Assembly: GCF_009870125.1 (NCBI RefSeq)
Contig: NC_046683.1
Span: 51,165,869 to 51,229,868, forward strand
DNA length: 64,000 bases
Reading direction: 5' to 3'
DNA from: Drosophila pseudoobscura
Taxonomy: Eukaryota; Arthropoda; Insecta; Diptera; Drosophilidae
The notes below the pieces were generated by a model. That model saw only the letters and a list, made by a program, of their open reading frames with translations. It did no database searches and had not been told where the DNA came from. How positions within the stretch are numbered: the stretch's first letter is position 1; each line of letters opens with the position of its first letter. A program made the translations under genes and the position numbers. This document shows positions 37,301 through 47,537 of this stretch, piece by piece.

Positions 37301-40016
37301 CCAGGGACCAAACATCCTCACTTTGCATATTTTATTGACCGCATCGGGTGGTATGTATGTACGAGCATGTCAGTATGCCACAAATACGTTTTTAAGAGCC
37401 ATCTCGCCGGCTGTGGCGGCTCTGGCGGCTGTGGCAGCTGTGGCAGCTGTGACCTGGTGCAGCCTCGGGTCTCTGGCAGTCAGCTCATGCAATTTGGCTA
37501 TTAAAAATCATTAGCAACAGGGAATTTTGTGCCTTGGGGCCTGGGCCAAATATGAGGTGTGTGCACGCTGATGGAGCAATATCTTCTATGGCAGGCGGCA
37601 ACATTGTTGCTGCCGCTGCCGCTGCATACTTTGTGGCGTTTTGGGCAGGCATTTTCATTAAGCACGATCCCGTAGCATGCTCTGACTTTGTACGGGCACT
37701 CCGACCAGCACTGCCAGTCAAGTTCAGCGGAAGAGCAGGCCGATGGCCTCGATTCTGGCCAGACCTGGTGGACATATTGTATGAGGTGATGATTCAGGAA
37801 TCTGAAACGATCCGATCTGAACGAATCTGCAATGGCCTTCCCATCGTATGAGCTTTGAGCTACAATCCACAAGAAACATCTCCATTAATTAGGACCTCTT
37901 CGTTCTTGCTAATTGCATTTGGCAGCAACTAAAGTTGCAACTGCAAGTGCAACTGCCACTGCAACTGCAACTGTAGATGGAATTACAAATTCAGAGAACC
38001 GCAAAAATGTTGTAATTTGAAGTGCAGTCGCAACCGCATCGTGTCCTGTCCTGTCCTATCCTGTCTCGTCTCGTTCCGTTCCGTTCTGTTCAGTTTTTGG
38101 GGATTTGGTGGGAAAAATGAATATGCATAGATAGCGCACACACAAGTGCAGGCACGAAATAAAATATACAATGACCGAGCTAATTGTGCAAAAATGTGTG
38201 TGTTTTTCTGCAAATATTTTGTTAACAAATTTTGCGGCCATTTAAACCACAGAAATGCAATTAGCCATGAACGTAATTAACCGAACAAAATGAGGAATGC
38301 AAAGTGCTGGGCCCCATGCAGCATTCCGGCATTATAAAACCACCAGAGAATGCGTTGAGAAATCAAAATTTAATTTTGATGTATTGTATATTGAAATATC
38401 ACGCATACGCCAGGTGGGTCTCGGGGACTGCGGACGGGGGGACGGGTAAAAATTGATGGCCAGAATGTCTTTGACACCTCAGCGGCGCGTCATTTCATGT
38501 TGATAAGGGTTCAATGTTTGAGGGTCTGCCAGGTCCGGGTACGGGTACGGGTACGGATCCGGCAACGTGTCTGTGTTTGAGCGGAGCAACAAGTTTGTCA
38601 GGACCACACACAGATACGAGTACACAGGGGACAGGACAGCACAGGACAGGACAGGCAAGAAACTCCTGCCATTTCGGTTATCAAATTGAGCAAACAAAAG
38701 CCCGACCATGGCCAAAGTTTGTTTCAAAATTAATTGAAGGGACGCTCTGTACCGCTGTCCCGCTGTCCCTCTGTCCCACTGTCCCACTGTCGATGACAAA
38801 ATTCATAGGACAGCGTACGTGCAACTGAGGGGCAGAAGCTGTCGACCACCTTTCACCTTTGACCGGAAACCTGATTCATCGACAACAACAACAACGGGAC
38901 AGGGGAAAATTGTAACCCAAAAATGTAATTAAATTATGTGAGCTCTTCTTGTATTGGGGCTACCTGCCAATGGAGTCCAGCCTTTAACTTGGTTCATTTC
39001 TGCCCGAGTTGAACTTTTATTACGCCTGTCGAGCAGGAAAATTGGTCGCTTGTGCATACCGTCGTCGTCCTACCTTGTATTGCTGTAATTGCCGTATTGA
39101 CTGCACATGTTCTGGCGCCCCTCGGCTTGGCCCATTGTCTCTGGCCCTTTGTCACCTGGTCGAGTGTGAATGCCTGGCATGCCTATGCCGGCATAAACTT
39201 GCCTCCATGAATACCCAGAAGTTGAACTACTAATTTGCTTGCGAATGCTGCGATTCCCCAGACACCCTCTGAATGCAAATTTCCTGAATGGCAGAATACA
39301 GGGAATGAGGATTTTCTGTTGCCCTTTAAGCTGCTTTGCCGATTTGTGACGTTCGGCTTTCAGCATTTCAAACTTTTGGTTTAATGAAGTTCTTAGTCTT
39401 CGAACTGCATTCATAACTCTCTCTGATTGTCCAACCAATCGTTATTTATTTCCCATTGCATGGACAAATTTCTCCCATTTGGTCCATCAATCAATCAATT
39501 CATTCAGCCATGGCCCGTGTGGCCGGGCAACAAAAAGTTTGACTGCAAACAAATTGAGAATTTTAATAAAAATTCTTGCGCTAAATTACGCTCAACAATC
39601 ACGGCCAAAGCGGTCACCTTTCCCGGACTATCAGGCTACCAGCCTCTAATCCTCACACCGCCCCCCACCGCCCCCACTGGGAATTCCCAATCTCCCCATT
39701 GTCAATGTCCAACTGTTCGCTTAAGTGGTGTTAAGTATTTGAAAATCTCTGCTGCTCTGCTGCGCTGCTGCCCATCCCCTTCCCCCCTCTGATGCTTTGC
39801 GGCCGCCTTCCGTTTTATTGTTTTACGACAGTTGGCCAAATACTTTGGCTAGCTAAAGTTTTGCCCTCATGGTCATCCAATTGTCTGTGATTTACGAAGG
39901 TTTCTCTCCACCATCCACCATCCCCCATCCTCTATCCTCTAAAGCCCACCCGTCAGGAAGGCAGCCAGGCAGAACCCACAACCGAACAGAACTCCAGCGA
40001 CATTTAGTGATATTGA

Positions 40017-40022
40017 TTTATT
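40017..40022 (-). promoter_or_regulatory. Poly(A) signal AATAAA of the LRR gene
   Basis: AATAAA lies 20 nt beyond the stop codon of the LRR gene, implying a very short 3' UTR. Confidence 0.7.
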
Positions 40023-40041
40023 GCTGCTCCCGTTTGGCAGC

Positions 40042-41735
40042 TCAAATCTGCTCGTAGCTCTCGATGACGCCGTGCGCGCGCACTGCCTTCAAGTCCCGGA
40101 GGCACTGCTCGACGGGTGTGACCACGCAGAGCGGCTTACGGCCACTGTAGTAGGCACTGCTGGGCCGGGCGTAGCTCACCTGGCGCTTGTCCAGCCAGGC
40201 GGTGATCTCGTCCAGGCACAGGCACTGCCAGGGATTCCCCTCGATGCTGATGTGCCGCAGCCGCAGCAGATACTGGGCTGTCTGGAGCGGTGGCAGAAAG
40301 CTGAGGCGGTTATTGTTGATGTCCAGGCGGGAGAGGTGCTCAAAAGTCTCCAGCATGTCTTCCTCGATCTGCTCCAGTCGATTCTCGCCGATGGCGAGCA
40401 CCTGCAGGCGCCGCAGGGGGGCGAACATGCGCACGTCCAGGGCCGTCAGCTTGTTGCCGCTGAGGCGCAGCTCTCGCAGATGGGGCAGGGCGGAGAGGGA
40501 CAGCGGATGGAGCTCCACGATACTATTTCTGCTCAGATCCAGATGGGTGAGGCGTCCTAAAAGGGAGCCTCCAAAGACCCTGGCTCCCAGCTGCCTAATG
40601 CTATTCCTGCTCAAGTCGAGTCGTTGCAAGGCCGTCAGATTCGAGAATACTTCATCGGGCAGGGCCGAGATTTTGTTGCCCTGCAGTTGGAGGGACTCGA
40701 GGGCGCTCAGGCCCTGGAAGGCCCTCGGGTGGGTCTTGCTGATTTGGTTTAGCCACAGATTGAGCGTCCTGAGGTTGCCCAGCTTGGCGAACACTGAATC
40801 CTCCAGGACTCTCACATTGTTGGAGCTATAGTCGAGCAGCACGAGGGGAGCTCGTCCGCTGGGACCCGTGAAAAGGCTTCCCTTGATCTCACAAAGGTTG
40901 TTGTTGGACACGTTGAGCAAGCGCAGCCGTGGCAGTGCCAGGAAGAGGCCCATGTCGAGGTTCTCCAGCCAATTGCTGTCCAGATGCAGCTCCTCCAGGT
41001 TGGGCAGTCCCCGCAGCCGGCGCCAAAGGAACTACACGAACGAAAAACGATAAAGATACTCCAGCTCCAGACAGCTTCTGCAGTGCTTTGTTCTTGGCGT
41101 CTACTTACATCTCTCACGTTGTTGTTGCCGATGGAGAGGTAGCGAAGGTTCGCGTTCTCCCCCAGGGTCACGTTCACCTGCTCATTGGTGGTCAGGTCGA
41201 GAAACTGCAGCTCCTTCAAGCCCCTGAAGGCATTCGGCTCCACCTCCGCTATCAGGTTGTTGGAGAAGTTGGCGTACACCAGATTTGGCAGTCGGTTCAT
41301 CAGCTTCCCCGTGATGAGCCGTATGTCGTTGAAGCTCACGTCCAAGTTGCGCAGCGATGAGTTCTTGGGAAAGTGCTCCTCCTTGAGCTCTTCCAGCTGG
41401 CAGCGGGTCAGGTTGAGCCGTTCCAGCTGCCTGAGATCTCGCAGACCCCTCTCGCCCAGCGTCAGGCCACCCGACTCCGACAGATCCAAGTGCAGTAGCC
41501 TGGAGAGGCACAGGGCTGGCAATGCCCTGGGATCGTCGCCCTCGATGCCGGTGTGCTCGTTGACCACCTTTACGCTCCGCCAATCATCCTGCACGTATCC
41601 ATTGAGCTGTTGGAGGCTTTCGATTTCGCGGCAGATGTGACTGCCCAGCCCTAGATCTTCGCACTCCTGCAGATCCTTGGCTGTCGCCTCGAAGCAAATC
41701 AGGAGCAGCGCAAGCAGAAGCTTCAACGCCGGCAT
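40042..41735 (-). CDS. Secreted leucine-rich-repeat protein, two exons, 538 aa
   Basis: Exon 1 is 41,109-41,735 and exon 2 is 40,042-41,031. The 77-nt phase-0 intron has donor GTAAGT and acceptor tcgtgtag. The start MPALKLLLALLLICFEATA is a signal peptide; this ATG is chosen over an in-frame one further upstream because it begins the hydrophobic segment. Residues about 85-500 are a long run of LRRs of the LxxLxLxxNxI type (for example LRLLNVSNNNL, LRTLNLWLNQI, LQRLDLSRNSI). A C-terminal cysteine cap follows (NPWQCLCLDEITAWL, then two more Cys). There are several N-glycosylation sequons. No transmembrane segment or anchor is seen after the cap, so the protein is probably secreted or peripheral and likely mediates extracellular protein contacts. 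The position beside scramb1 suggests the orthologue of D. melanogaster CG32055; this rests on memory of gene order. Confidence 0.9.
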
Positions 41736-42990
41736 TCTGAGTACTAAACTGATGTTGCTCCGAACGGAGTTCTTGGCTTTGTGTTTATTTGCAATCCATC
41801 CAGCGCAAACCCGTTTCAGTTCGGTTTGGGCCAGGCAGAATGCCAGCGATAAGCCGGTTTCCATTGGCGAGCAAGTGCAGCCCATGCAAGGAGGAGAGCA
41901 GAGAGCAACCGTCCAGAGGTCACTGATCCGCAAGTGGACTCTATTCCATTCTCATTCTCCCATCTCCCGTCCCGACGGCGACGAGGCCTGCCCCGCTCAG
42001 GTCGGATGAGCATGGCGGAGTTCTAGCGCTCTAGCTATTTTATTTACAATAATTAATATATACAGCTAACGATCGGGGCGTGGCATGTCTTTTCGATAGG
42101 CAGAATCTTCCTATTTTCTGACATCAGAAAAATAAACGTACACTTTTTCACGGTTTTCGAGCCCCACGATCCTCTTCATACATTTTTTAAGTCTGACGTA
42201 GGCCAAGAAATAATTTTTGTGTCATTTCCTTATATGTACATTAGAGTGGATCGATTTGTCCTCCTGGCTACGCCTTAATCTGAAGGCAACTCTGGATGCT
42301 GCTATCCGCCCAGGAGATACAGCAGTAGGTCGTTCGAAGCCAATGAAGACCATAAGTCTCACAAATTCCAAAACTGGAAGTCAGTCGAGCACTAAAGACC
42401 GCACCGTATGCAAAATAAGGCTCTCGGAAATTGGAACTACCTCTTAAGACAGACATTAAAATTTAAGGTTTGCTTCAAAATTATTTCGTGATTCAATATT
42501 TTGTTTCCTGGTTGCGTTTTTGGTTGTCGTTTTTGATTTCAATCATCTCGTGCCTCTCGTGATTGAAGTTCACACAATTGCGGCAATAAATCCATAAAAT
42601 CAGGAACATATTTCCGATCACAGCCAGCCAGCGCATGTCTAGATCGACCCACAAATAGCGTAGAAAACTAATAACTAATATCTTCACATGGCTGGGGGTG
42701 TTCAAGGATTTGCTTCCGATCACAAGAAGCCAAGGCACCACAGAACACAGGATGCGCTGCTCTGGACGGCTCTGCATGGACGCCGCTCTGGACCGCTCTG
42801 CAAGGCTTCATTGGCGTCTAGCAGAGCATCGTTTAAGGCGCCCTGTTCTATTCGTTTCTAGGCCCGCGTAGCTGTGGCTTCTGGCCAGGCGCCTACGTTG
42901 CCAAATCTATGGAATCGTCAAGTTCCTGCAACGATCAAAAGGGCTATCATAAGCATTCCTATAAGTCTAGCTGGCAATGAGAATCGATCG
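41736..42990. other. Upstream region of the LRR gene and spacer
   Basis: The first part (to about 42,010) is probably 5' UTR/promoter of the LRR gene. A TATA-like GTATATATTAATT is present on the minus strand near 42,052-42,064, but its initiator is unclear. The rest is unassigned apart from one short open frame (42,493-42,777). Confidence 0.4.
42493..42777 (-). CDS. Possible 94-aa small membrane protein
   Basis: An uninterrupted frame with one strongly hydrophobic stretch (WLAVIGNMFLILWIYC) followed by a charged tail rich in Glu, Lys, Asn and His. It begins in a locally repeated sequence (cgtccagagc units). No clear poly(A) signal or promoter, and no family is recognised. It may be a decayed exon, since the neighbouring DNA contains a gene relic. 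Confidence 0.2.
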   Translation of the reverse strand: MQSRPEQRILCSVVPWLLVIGSKSLNTPSHVKILVISFLRYLWVDLDMRWLAVIGNMFLILWIYCRNCVNFNHERHEMIEIKNDNQKRNQETKY

Positions 42991-43002
42991 ACTTCAGTTC
43001 AA

Positions 43003-43142
43003 TTTGCCCTTAAGCCCTTGAAGGCATTTGGCTCCAAATCCGCTATAAGGTTGTAGGTCGATTCATGGGCTACCTTGCGATGAGCTCCCGTTTCGGTTCG
43101 CAGCAGGAGCATTCAGGATGCCAACGAACAGCCAGTTTCCAT
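43003..43142 (-). pseudogene. Decayed fragment of the LRR gene
   Basis: 43,003-43,050 matches LRR exon 1 at about 41,211-41,258 with scattered substitutions. 43,053-43,085 matches about 41,289-41,320. 43,085-43,140 then jumps to the gene's 5' part at about 41,810-41,872 (both contain cccgtttc...ttcggtt...gccag...gtttccattg). The stretch between is deleted and the frame is lost, so this is a relic of an older duplication, between the intact LRR gene and scramb2. Confidence 0.7.
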
Positions 43143-43343
43143 TCGTTGTTTTATTGGGTTATACAACATGAGTGAGAAGTGGCAAAGAGGGGAGGACAAA
43201 AGCTTAGATAAACCTATGGTGACCACAGCTGAGATTATTTTCTCCCCATGCTGACAAATGGGGTTTCAAGAATATTATGGGGTTTTTCATGATTTGTTCC
43301 TTGAAAAGGCGATAAGCTGACTCAACCGATTATCGGCTCTCAA

Positions 43344-44204
43344 TTAATGTTCAAAGAACATGGCATCCTGTGAAGAAACAAAATGGGTTAACCACATCGT
43401 TTGGGGGTACGTTAATACTCACAATCAGGAATGTGGCGCCGAGGAGGACCGCCTTCATGCGCACATCCAGCTCCCTGGGAAAGCTGATGCCGAAGAAGTC
43501 GGCGTCCGTGAAGAACTCACGCACCAGACCCGACCACTGCTTGGAGATCCTGCCCACCTTTGCGCCAGTCAGGGACACCACCTGCAGAACATAGCCATGA
43601 GTAGAAAATGAAATGAGAGTGCCCCCAACTAGTCGCTGCTTACATGAAAGTCCACGTTGCCCCACAGGGAACGCGTGCAGAGCGGACCCTCGATGCGGTA
43701 GACCTTTTCGCCCAAGTGATTGAGTATGCGGAACGAGGGCCACCCCACGGACCACTCCTGCTCGATGGTGCCAATGACGTTACCGGGCGGCGCAAAGACC
43801 TCAATGCTCTGCAGGCAGCAGGGGAAGCAGCAGGCCGAGCAGGCCAGCGGTCGGTGCATGTGGATGATCTCCCGAGGCGAGTTGTCCAGGATCCTCAGGT
43901 GGAAGGGCCGTGAGGTGGCGCAGCAGTTGCGGGTGCAGCAGTCGCTATCCTCCACCGCGTAGAACACCTTCTGGCCGGATGCGTTGAGGATGGTGTACTT
44001 ATTGCTGGTCTCAAAGCCGGTTAAGACTTCGGTTAGTTCCACTTTCTGCTTGACCAAGAGCTGGTCCACAATTGTCAGGTAGTCCAGTCCGTATGGTGCA
44101 TTGGGGTTCTGCGGATTCCTTCCAGGGCGCGATTCCAGAATTCCCGGCTGATTGACGATGGCATCCACCGATCCGTAGGGTCGTCCAAATCTGCTGCTTG
44201 ACAT
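43344..44204 (-). CDS. scramb2: Phospholipid scramblase 2, three exons, 247 aa
   Basis: Exons 43,644-44,204, 43,423-43,581 and 43,344-43,367, all phase 0, with donors GTAAGC and GTGAGT. Scramblase-family (PLSCR) proteins move phospholipids between membrane leaflets in response to calcium. Landmarks: [19 protein letters not shown] near the N-terminus; a Cys-rich cluster ([11 protein letters not shown]) of the kind that is palmitoylated; the acidic [12 protein letters not shown] segment that corresponds to the EF-hand-like calcium site of vertebrate scramblases; and a C-terminal hydrophobic helix ([17 protein letters not shown]) split by the last intron. It lacks the proline-rich N-terminal region of scramb1. 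The last exon is very short (DAMFFEH, then stop), so the tail after the helix is nearly absent compared with its neighbours. Its promoter and first ~112 codons are duplicated in the next gene upstream. Confidence 0.9.
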
Positions 44205-44435
44205 GATTCCTCAACCTCTCGCTGGCTACTGATGGTTGATTTCTGCTGGACAGTTCCGGGACACACAAGTCCGACTTAAAAATAATACAAGTGCGATAAA
44301 TAAGTGCAGATATTACGGGCAGGGCGATACGACAATGACTCAATACACAGTCCACGAGCCTTCCGCTCTTACGAATACATCACGCACTACTATATCCTAT
44401 GTCCAAGGGTAGCACTCTGTTGACTTTGGTTTTGT
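44205..44435 (-). promoter_or_regulatory. scramb2: scramb2 5' UTR and promoter interval
   Basis: Only about 230 bp separate the scramb2 start codon from the distal poly(A) signal of the chimeric gene upstream, so the promoter must be compact. A TATA-like ggatatagtag and an imperfect initiator (GTCATTG) are visible on the minus strand. The same interval recurs 1,843 bp away (46,048-46,278) before the chimeric gene. Confidence 0.45.
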
Positions 44436-44441
44436 TTTATT
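44436..44441 (-). promoter_or_regulatory. Distal poly(A) signal AATAAA of the chimeric scramblase gene
   Basis: Perfect AATAAA about 480 nt beyond the stop codon, at the end of the intergenic block. The same hexamer occurs at 46,279-46,284 for scramb1. Confidence 0.5.
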
Positions 44442-44813
44442 AAACCAATCCGAGTAATACATTTGAATACATAAATATATGAATATCTTCTGAAAACTTA
44501 AACGTAACATCAAGGTAGATTATTGTATTGCATACTTGTTTGTTTTATGTGTTAGATATATTATGTATAAGACACTCAGTGTACGGATTAAAGTACATGG
44601 TTCACGTGGGAGTTCCCTGTTTCACTGTGCATCGTTGTAGAGGTACAAAAAATTTATAAAGGAAGCAGTTATTCGTTGAATATTGCGGCTGTGGCAAAGG
44701 AGCGAAAATGCCAACGTGTTACTTAAGCGTAGTAGATACGAATATCCATCCCGGCAATGTCCATTCGGAGGACACCTGAGCGTGTCCTTAGCATTAACAA
44801 AGGTTCCAGTATT

Positions 44814-44819
44814 TTTATT
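44814..44819 (-). promoter_or_regulatory. Proximal poly(A) signal AATAAA of the chimeric scramblase gene
   Basis: Perfect AATAAA about 100 nt beyond the stop codon. The equivalent hexamer in the scramb1 copy (46,657-46,662) is AATACA. Confidence 0.55.
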
Positions 44820-44919
44820 CCATTTTCATTTTTAAGCATTTGGTAGAGAGTCGTCAGCTTTGGCCATCAGCGGACTAGTACGCGGTGCAGAGACCACTGC
44901 AACAGCAGGCCTCAGATTG

Positions 44920-46047
44920 TTAGAGCATGCCGGGTCCGTCGGTCTCTCGGTTGCCGGACTTCTCAAAGAACATTGCATCCTGGGGGGCAAAGGCAGGGAA
45001 AGATTCACATTAGTAAGTCTGATCGGTTGATCGGTTGCAACGCGGAGCGGAGCGGGGCTAGCCTAATCGAACAAAGCTGGACTTGGACTGGATCGGGCTG
45101 GGCGCACAACGACCTTACCTCAGCACCAACGAAGCCTGCGTCGCAACCGCTTTGCAATCTTAGGCCGACAAAAGTGAACGCTGTACAACTGAGTTGTGGC
45201 AAGCCCATTTCATCGATTAGAGCGGCAAGCCTCAGCGTCAGCAACGGAACTACTTACAATCAAGAATGTGGCGCCGAGGAGGACCGCCTTCATGCGCACA
45301 TCCAAGTCCAGGGGGAAGCTGATGCCGAAGAAGTCGGCATCCGTGAAGATCTCACGCGCCAGTCCAGACCACTGCTTCGAGATCTTGCCAATTTTCTCGC
45401 CAGTCAGCGACACCACCTGAGGAGGGGAGCAATTCGAATTCGAGTAAAGAAAGTGTTCAGTAAACCCAATGGAAAATCAAACCCACATTGAACTCCACGT
45501 CGCCGCAGAGGGAGTAGGTGCACAAGGGGCCCTCAATGCGCAGCACTGTGTCCCCGATGTGGTTGAGGATGCGGAACGAGGGCGAGCAGATGGACCACTC
45601 CTGCTCGATGGTGCCAATGACGTTACCGGGCGGCGCCGAGACCTCAATGCTCTGCAGGCAGCAGGGGAAGCAGCAGGCCGAACAGGCCAGCGGACGGTGC
45701 ATGTGGATGATCTCCCGAGGCGAGTTGTCCAGGATCCTCAGGTGGAAGGGCCGCGAGGTGGCGCAGCAGTTGCGGGTGCAGCAGTCGCTATCCTCCACCG
45801 CGTAGAACACCTTCTGGCCGGATGCGTTGAGGATGGTGTACTTATTGCTGGTCTCAAAGCCGGTTAAGACTTCGGTTAGTTCCACTTTCTGTTTGACCAA
45901 GAGCTGGTCCACAATTGTCAGGTAGTCCAGTCCGTATGGTGCATTGGGGTTCTGCGGATTCCTTCCAGGTCGCGATTCCAGAATTCCCGGCTGATTGACG
46001 ATGGCATCCACCGATCCGTAGGGTCGTCCAAATCTGGTGCTTGACAT
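44920..46047 (-). CDS. Chimeric phospholipid scramblase (scramb2 5' half fused to scramb1 3' half), 259 aa
   Basis: Exons 45,487-46,047, 45,258-45,416 and 44,920-44,979, all phase 0, with donors GTGGGT and GTAAGT. Residues 1 to about 112 are those of scramb2 apart from one change (Ser4 to Thr). From about residue 118 onward the sequence is that of scramb1: EVSAPPGN rather than EVFAPPGN, then EWSICSPSF, the scramb1 exons 4-5 equivalents, and the long tail [14 protein letters not shown]. All family landmarks are intact: Cys cluster, [12 protein letters not shown], and the C-terminal helix. No stop or frameshift is seen, so it should make a functional protein. It carries the scramb2-type promoter interval (46,048-46,278) and scramb1-type 3' UTR. 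Expression should therefore follow scramb2, with a scramb1-type membrane and calcium-binding half. Confidence 0.9.
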
Positions 46048-47537
46048 GATTCCTCAACCTCTCGCTGGCTACTGATGGCTGCGTTCTGCTGGACAGTTCC
46101 GGGACACACAAGTCCGACTTAAAAATAATACAAGTGCGATAAATAAGTGCAGATATTATGGGCAGGGCGATACGACAATGACTCAATACACAGTCCACGA
46201 GCCTTCCGCTCTCACGAATACGTCACGCACTACTATATCCTATGTCCAAGGGTAGCACTCTGTTGACTTTGGTTTTGTTTTATTAAACCAATCCGAGTAA
46301 TACATTTGAATACATAAATATATGAATATCTTCTGAAAACTTAAACGTAACATCAAGGTAGATTATTGTATTGCATACTTGTTTGTTTTATGTGTTAGAT
46401 ATATTATGTATAAGACACTCAGTGTACGGATTAAAGTACATGGTTCACGTGGGAGTTCCCTGTTTCACTGTGCATCGTTGTAGAGGTACAAAAAATTTAT
46501 AAAGGAAGCAGTTATTCGTTGAATATTGCGGCTGTGGCAAAGGAGCGAAAATGCCAACGTGTTACTTAAGCGTAGTAGATACGAATATCCATCCCGGCAA
46601 TGTCCATTCGGAGGACACCTGAGCGTGTCCTTAGCATTAACAAAGATTCCAGTATTTGTATTCCATTTTCATTTTTAAGCATTTGGTAGAGAGTCGTCAG
46701 CTTTGGCCATCAGCGGACTAGTACGCGGTGCAGAGACCACTGCAACAGCAGGCCTCAGATTGTTAGAGCATGCCGGGTCCGTCGGTCTCTCGGTTGCCGG
46801 ACTTCTCAAAGAACATTGCATCCTGGGGGGCAAAGGCAGGGAAAGATTCACATTAGTAAGTCTGATCGGTTGATCGGTTGCAACGCGGAGCGGAGCGGGG
46901 CTAGCCTAATCGAACAAAGCTGGACTTGGACTGGATCGGGCTGGGCGCACAACGACCTTACCTCAGCACCAACGAAGCCTGCGTCGCAACCGCTTCGCAA
47001 TCTTAGGCCGACAAAAGTGAACGCTGTACAACTGAGTTGTGGCAAGCCCATTTCATCGATTAGAGCGGCAAGCCTCAGCGTCAGCAACGGAACTACTTAC
47101 AATCAAGAATGTGGCGCCGAGGAGGACCGCCTTCATGCGCACATCCAGGTCCAGGGGGAAGCTGATGCCGAAGAAGTCGGCATCCGTGAAGATCTCACGC
47201 GCCAGTCCAGACCACTGCTTCGAGATCTTGCCAATTTTCTCGCCAGTCAGCGACACCACCTGAGGAGGGGAGCAATTCGAATTCGAGTAAAGAAAGTGTT
47301 CAGTAAACCCAATGGAAAATCAAACCCACATTGAACTCCACGTCGCCGCAGAGGGAGTAGGTGCACAAGGGGCCCTCAATGCGCAGCACTGTGTCCCCGA
47401 TGTGGTTGAGGATGCGGAACGAGGGCGAGCAGATGGACCACTCCTGCTCGATGGTGCCAATGACGTTACCGGGCGGCGCCGAGACCTCAATGCTCTGCAG
47501 GCAGCAGGGGAAGCAGCAGGCCGAACAGGCCAGCGGA
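45695..47537. repeat. Tandem duplication, unit 2 (1,843 bp)
   Basis: Second copy: the 5' part of the chimeric gene, the intergenic DNA and the 3' part of scramb1. The low divergence (about 0.8% by eye) implies a recent origin or later gene conversion. Confidence 0.9.
46657..46662 (-). promoter_or_regulatory. scramb1: Altered proximal poly(A) signal (AATACA) of scramb1
   Basis: One base differs from AATAAA in the duplicate copy (44,814-44,819). AATACA is a known weaker variant, so scramb1 may rely more on the distal AATAAA at 46,279-46,284. Confidence 0.45.

Larger units (their letters stand above)
25246..40016. other. 14.8-kb tract without a recognised gene
   Basis: No exon was found with both coding character and splice sites. 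Contents are poly-C/poly-G runs (27,120-27,132; 27,211-27,222; 27,485-27,496), a GT microsatellite (28,144-28,173), a CAA/CAG run (29,041-29,119), a GCTCTG-type 12-bp array (31,252-31,303), GCCGTTTG repeats (34,908-34,960), and a GGGTAC hexamer (38,536-38,556). Many AT-rich islands ending in ATTAAA/TTAATT look like conserved fly intergenic or intronic DNA. Confidence 0.5.
43852..45694. repeat. Tandem duplication, unit 1 (1,843 bp)
   Basis: Every base from here matches the sequence 1,843 bp further on, with about 14 substitutions by eye and no length change. The unit holds the scramb2 5' part, the intergenic DNA and the 3' part of the chimeric gene. Unit edges are set by the inferred crossover and could slide within the 16-bp identical window. 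Confidence 0.9.

Noticed and set aside
40021..40831. Plus-strand frames of 179 and 214 aa
   Set aside because: Antisense shadows of LRR exon 2, whose minus-strand reading has clear repeats.
43644..46047. Gene conversion alone as the source of the chimera
   Set aside because: The constant 1,843-bp offset through coding and intergenic DNA and a single identity switch are better explained by one unequal crossover; conversion cannot create the extra gene copy.
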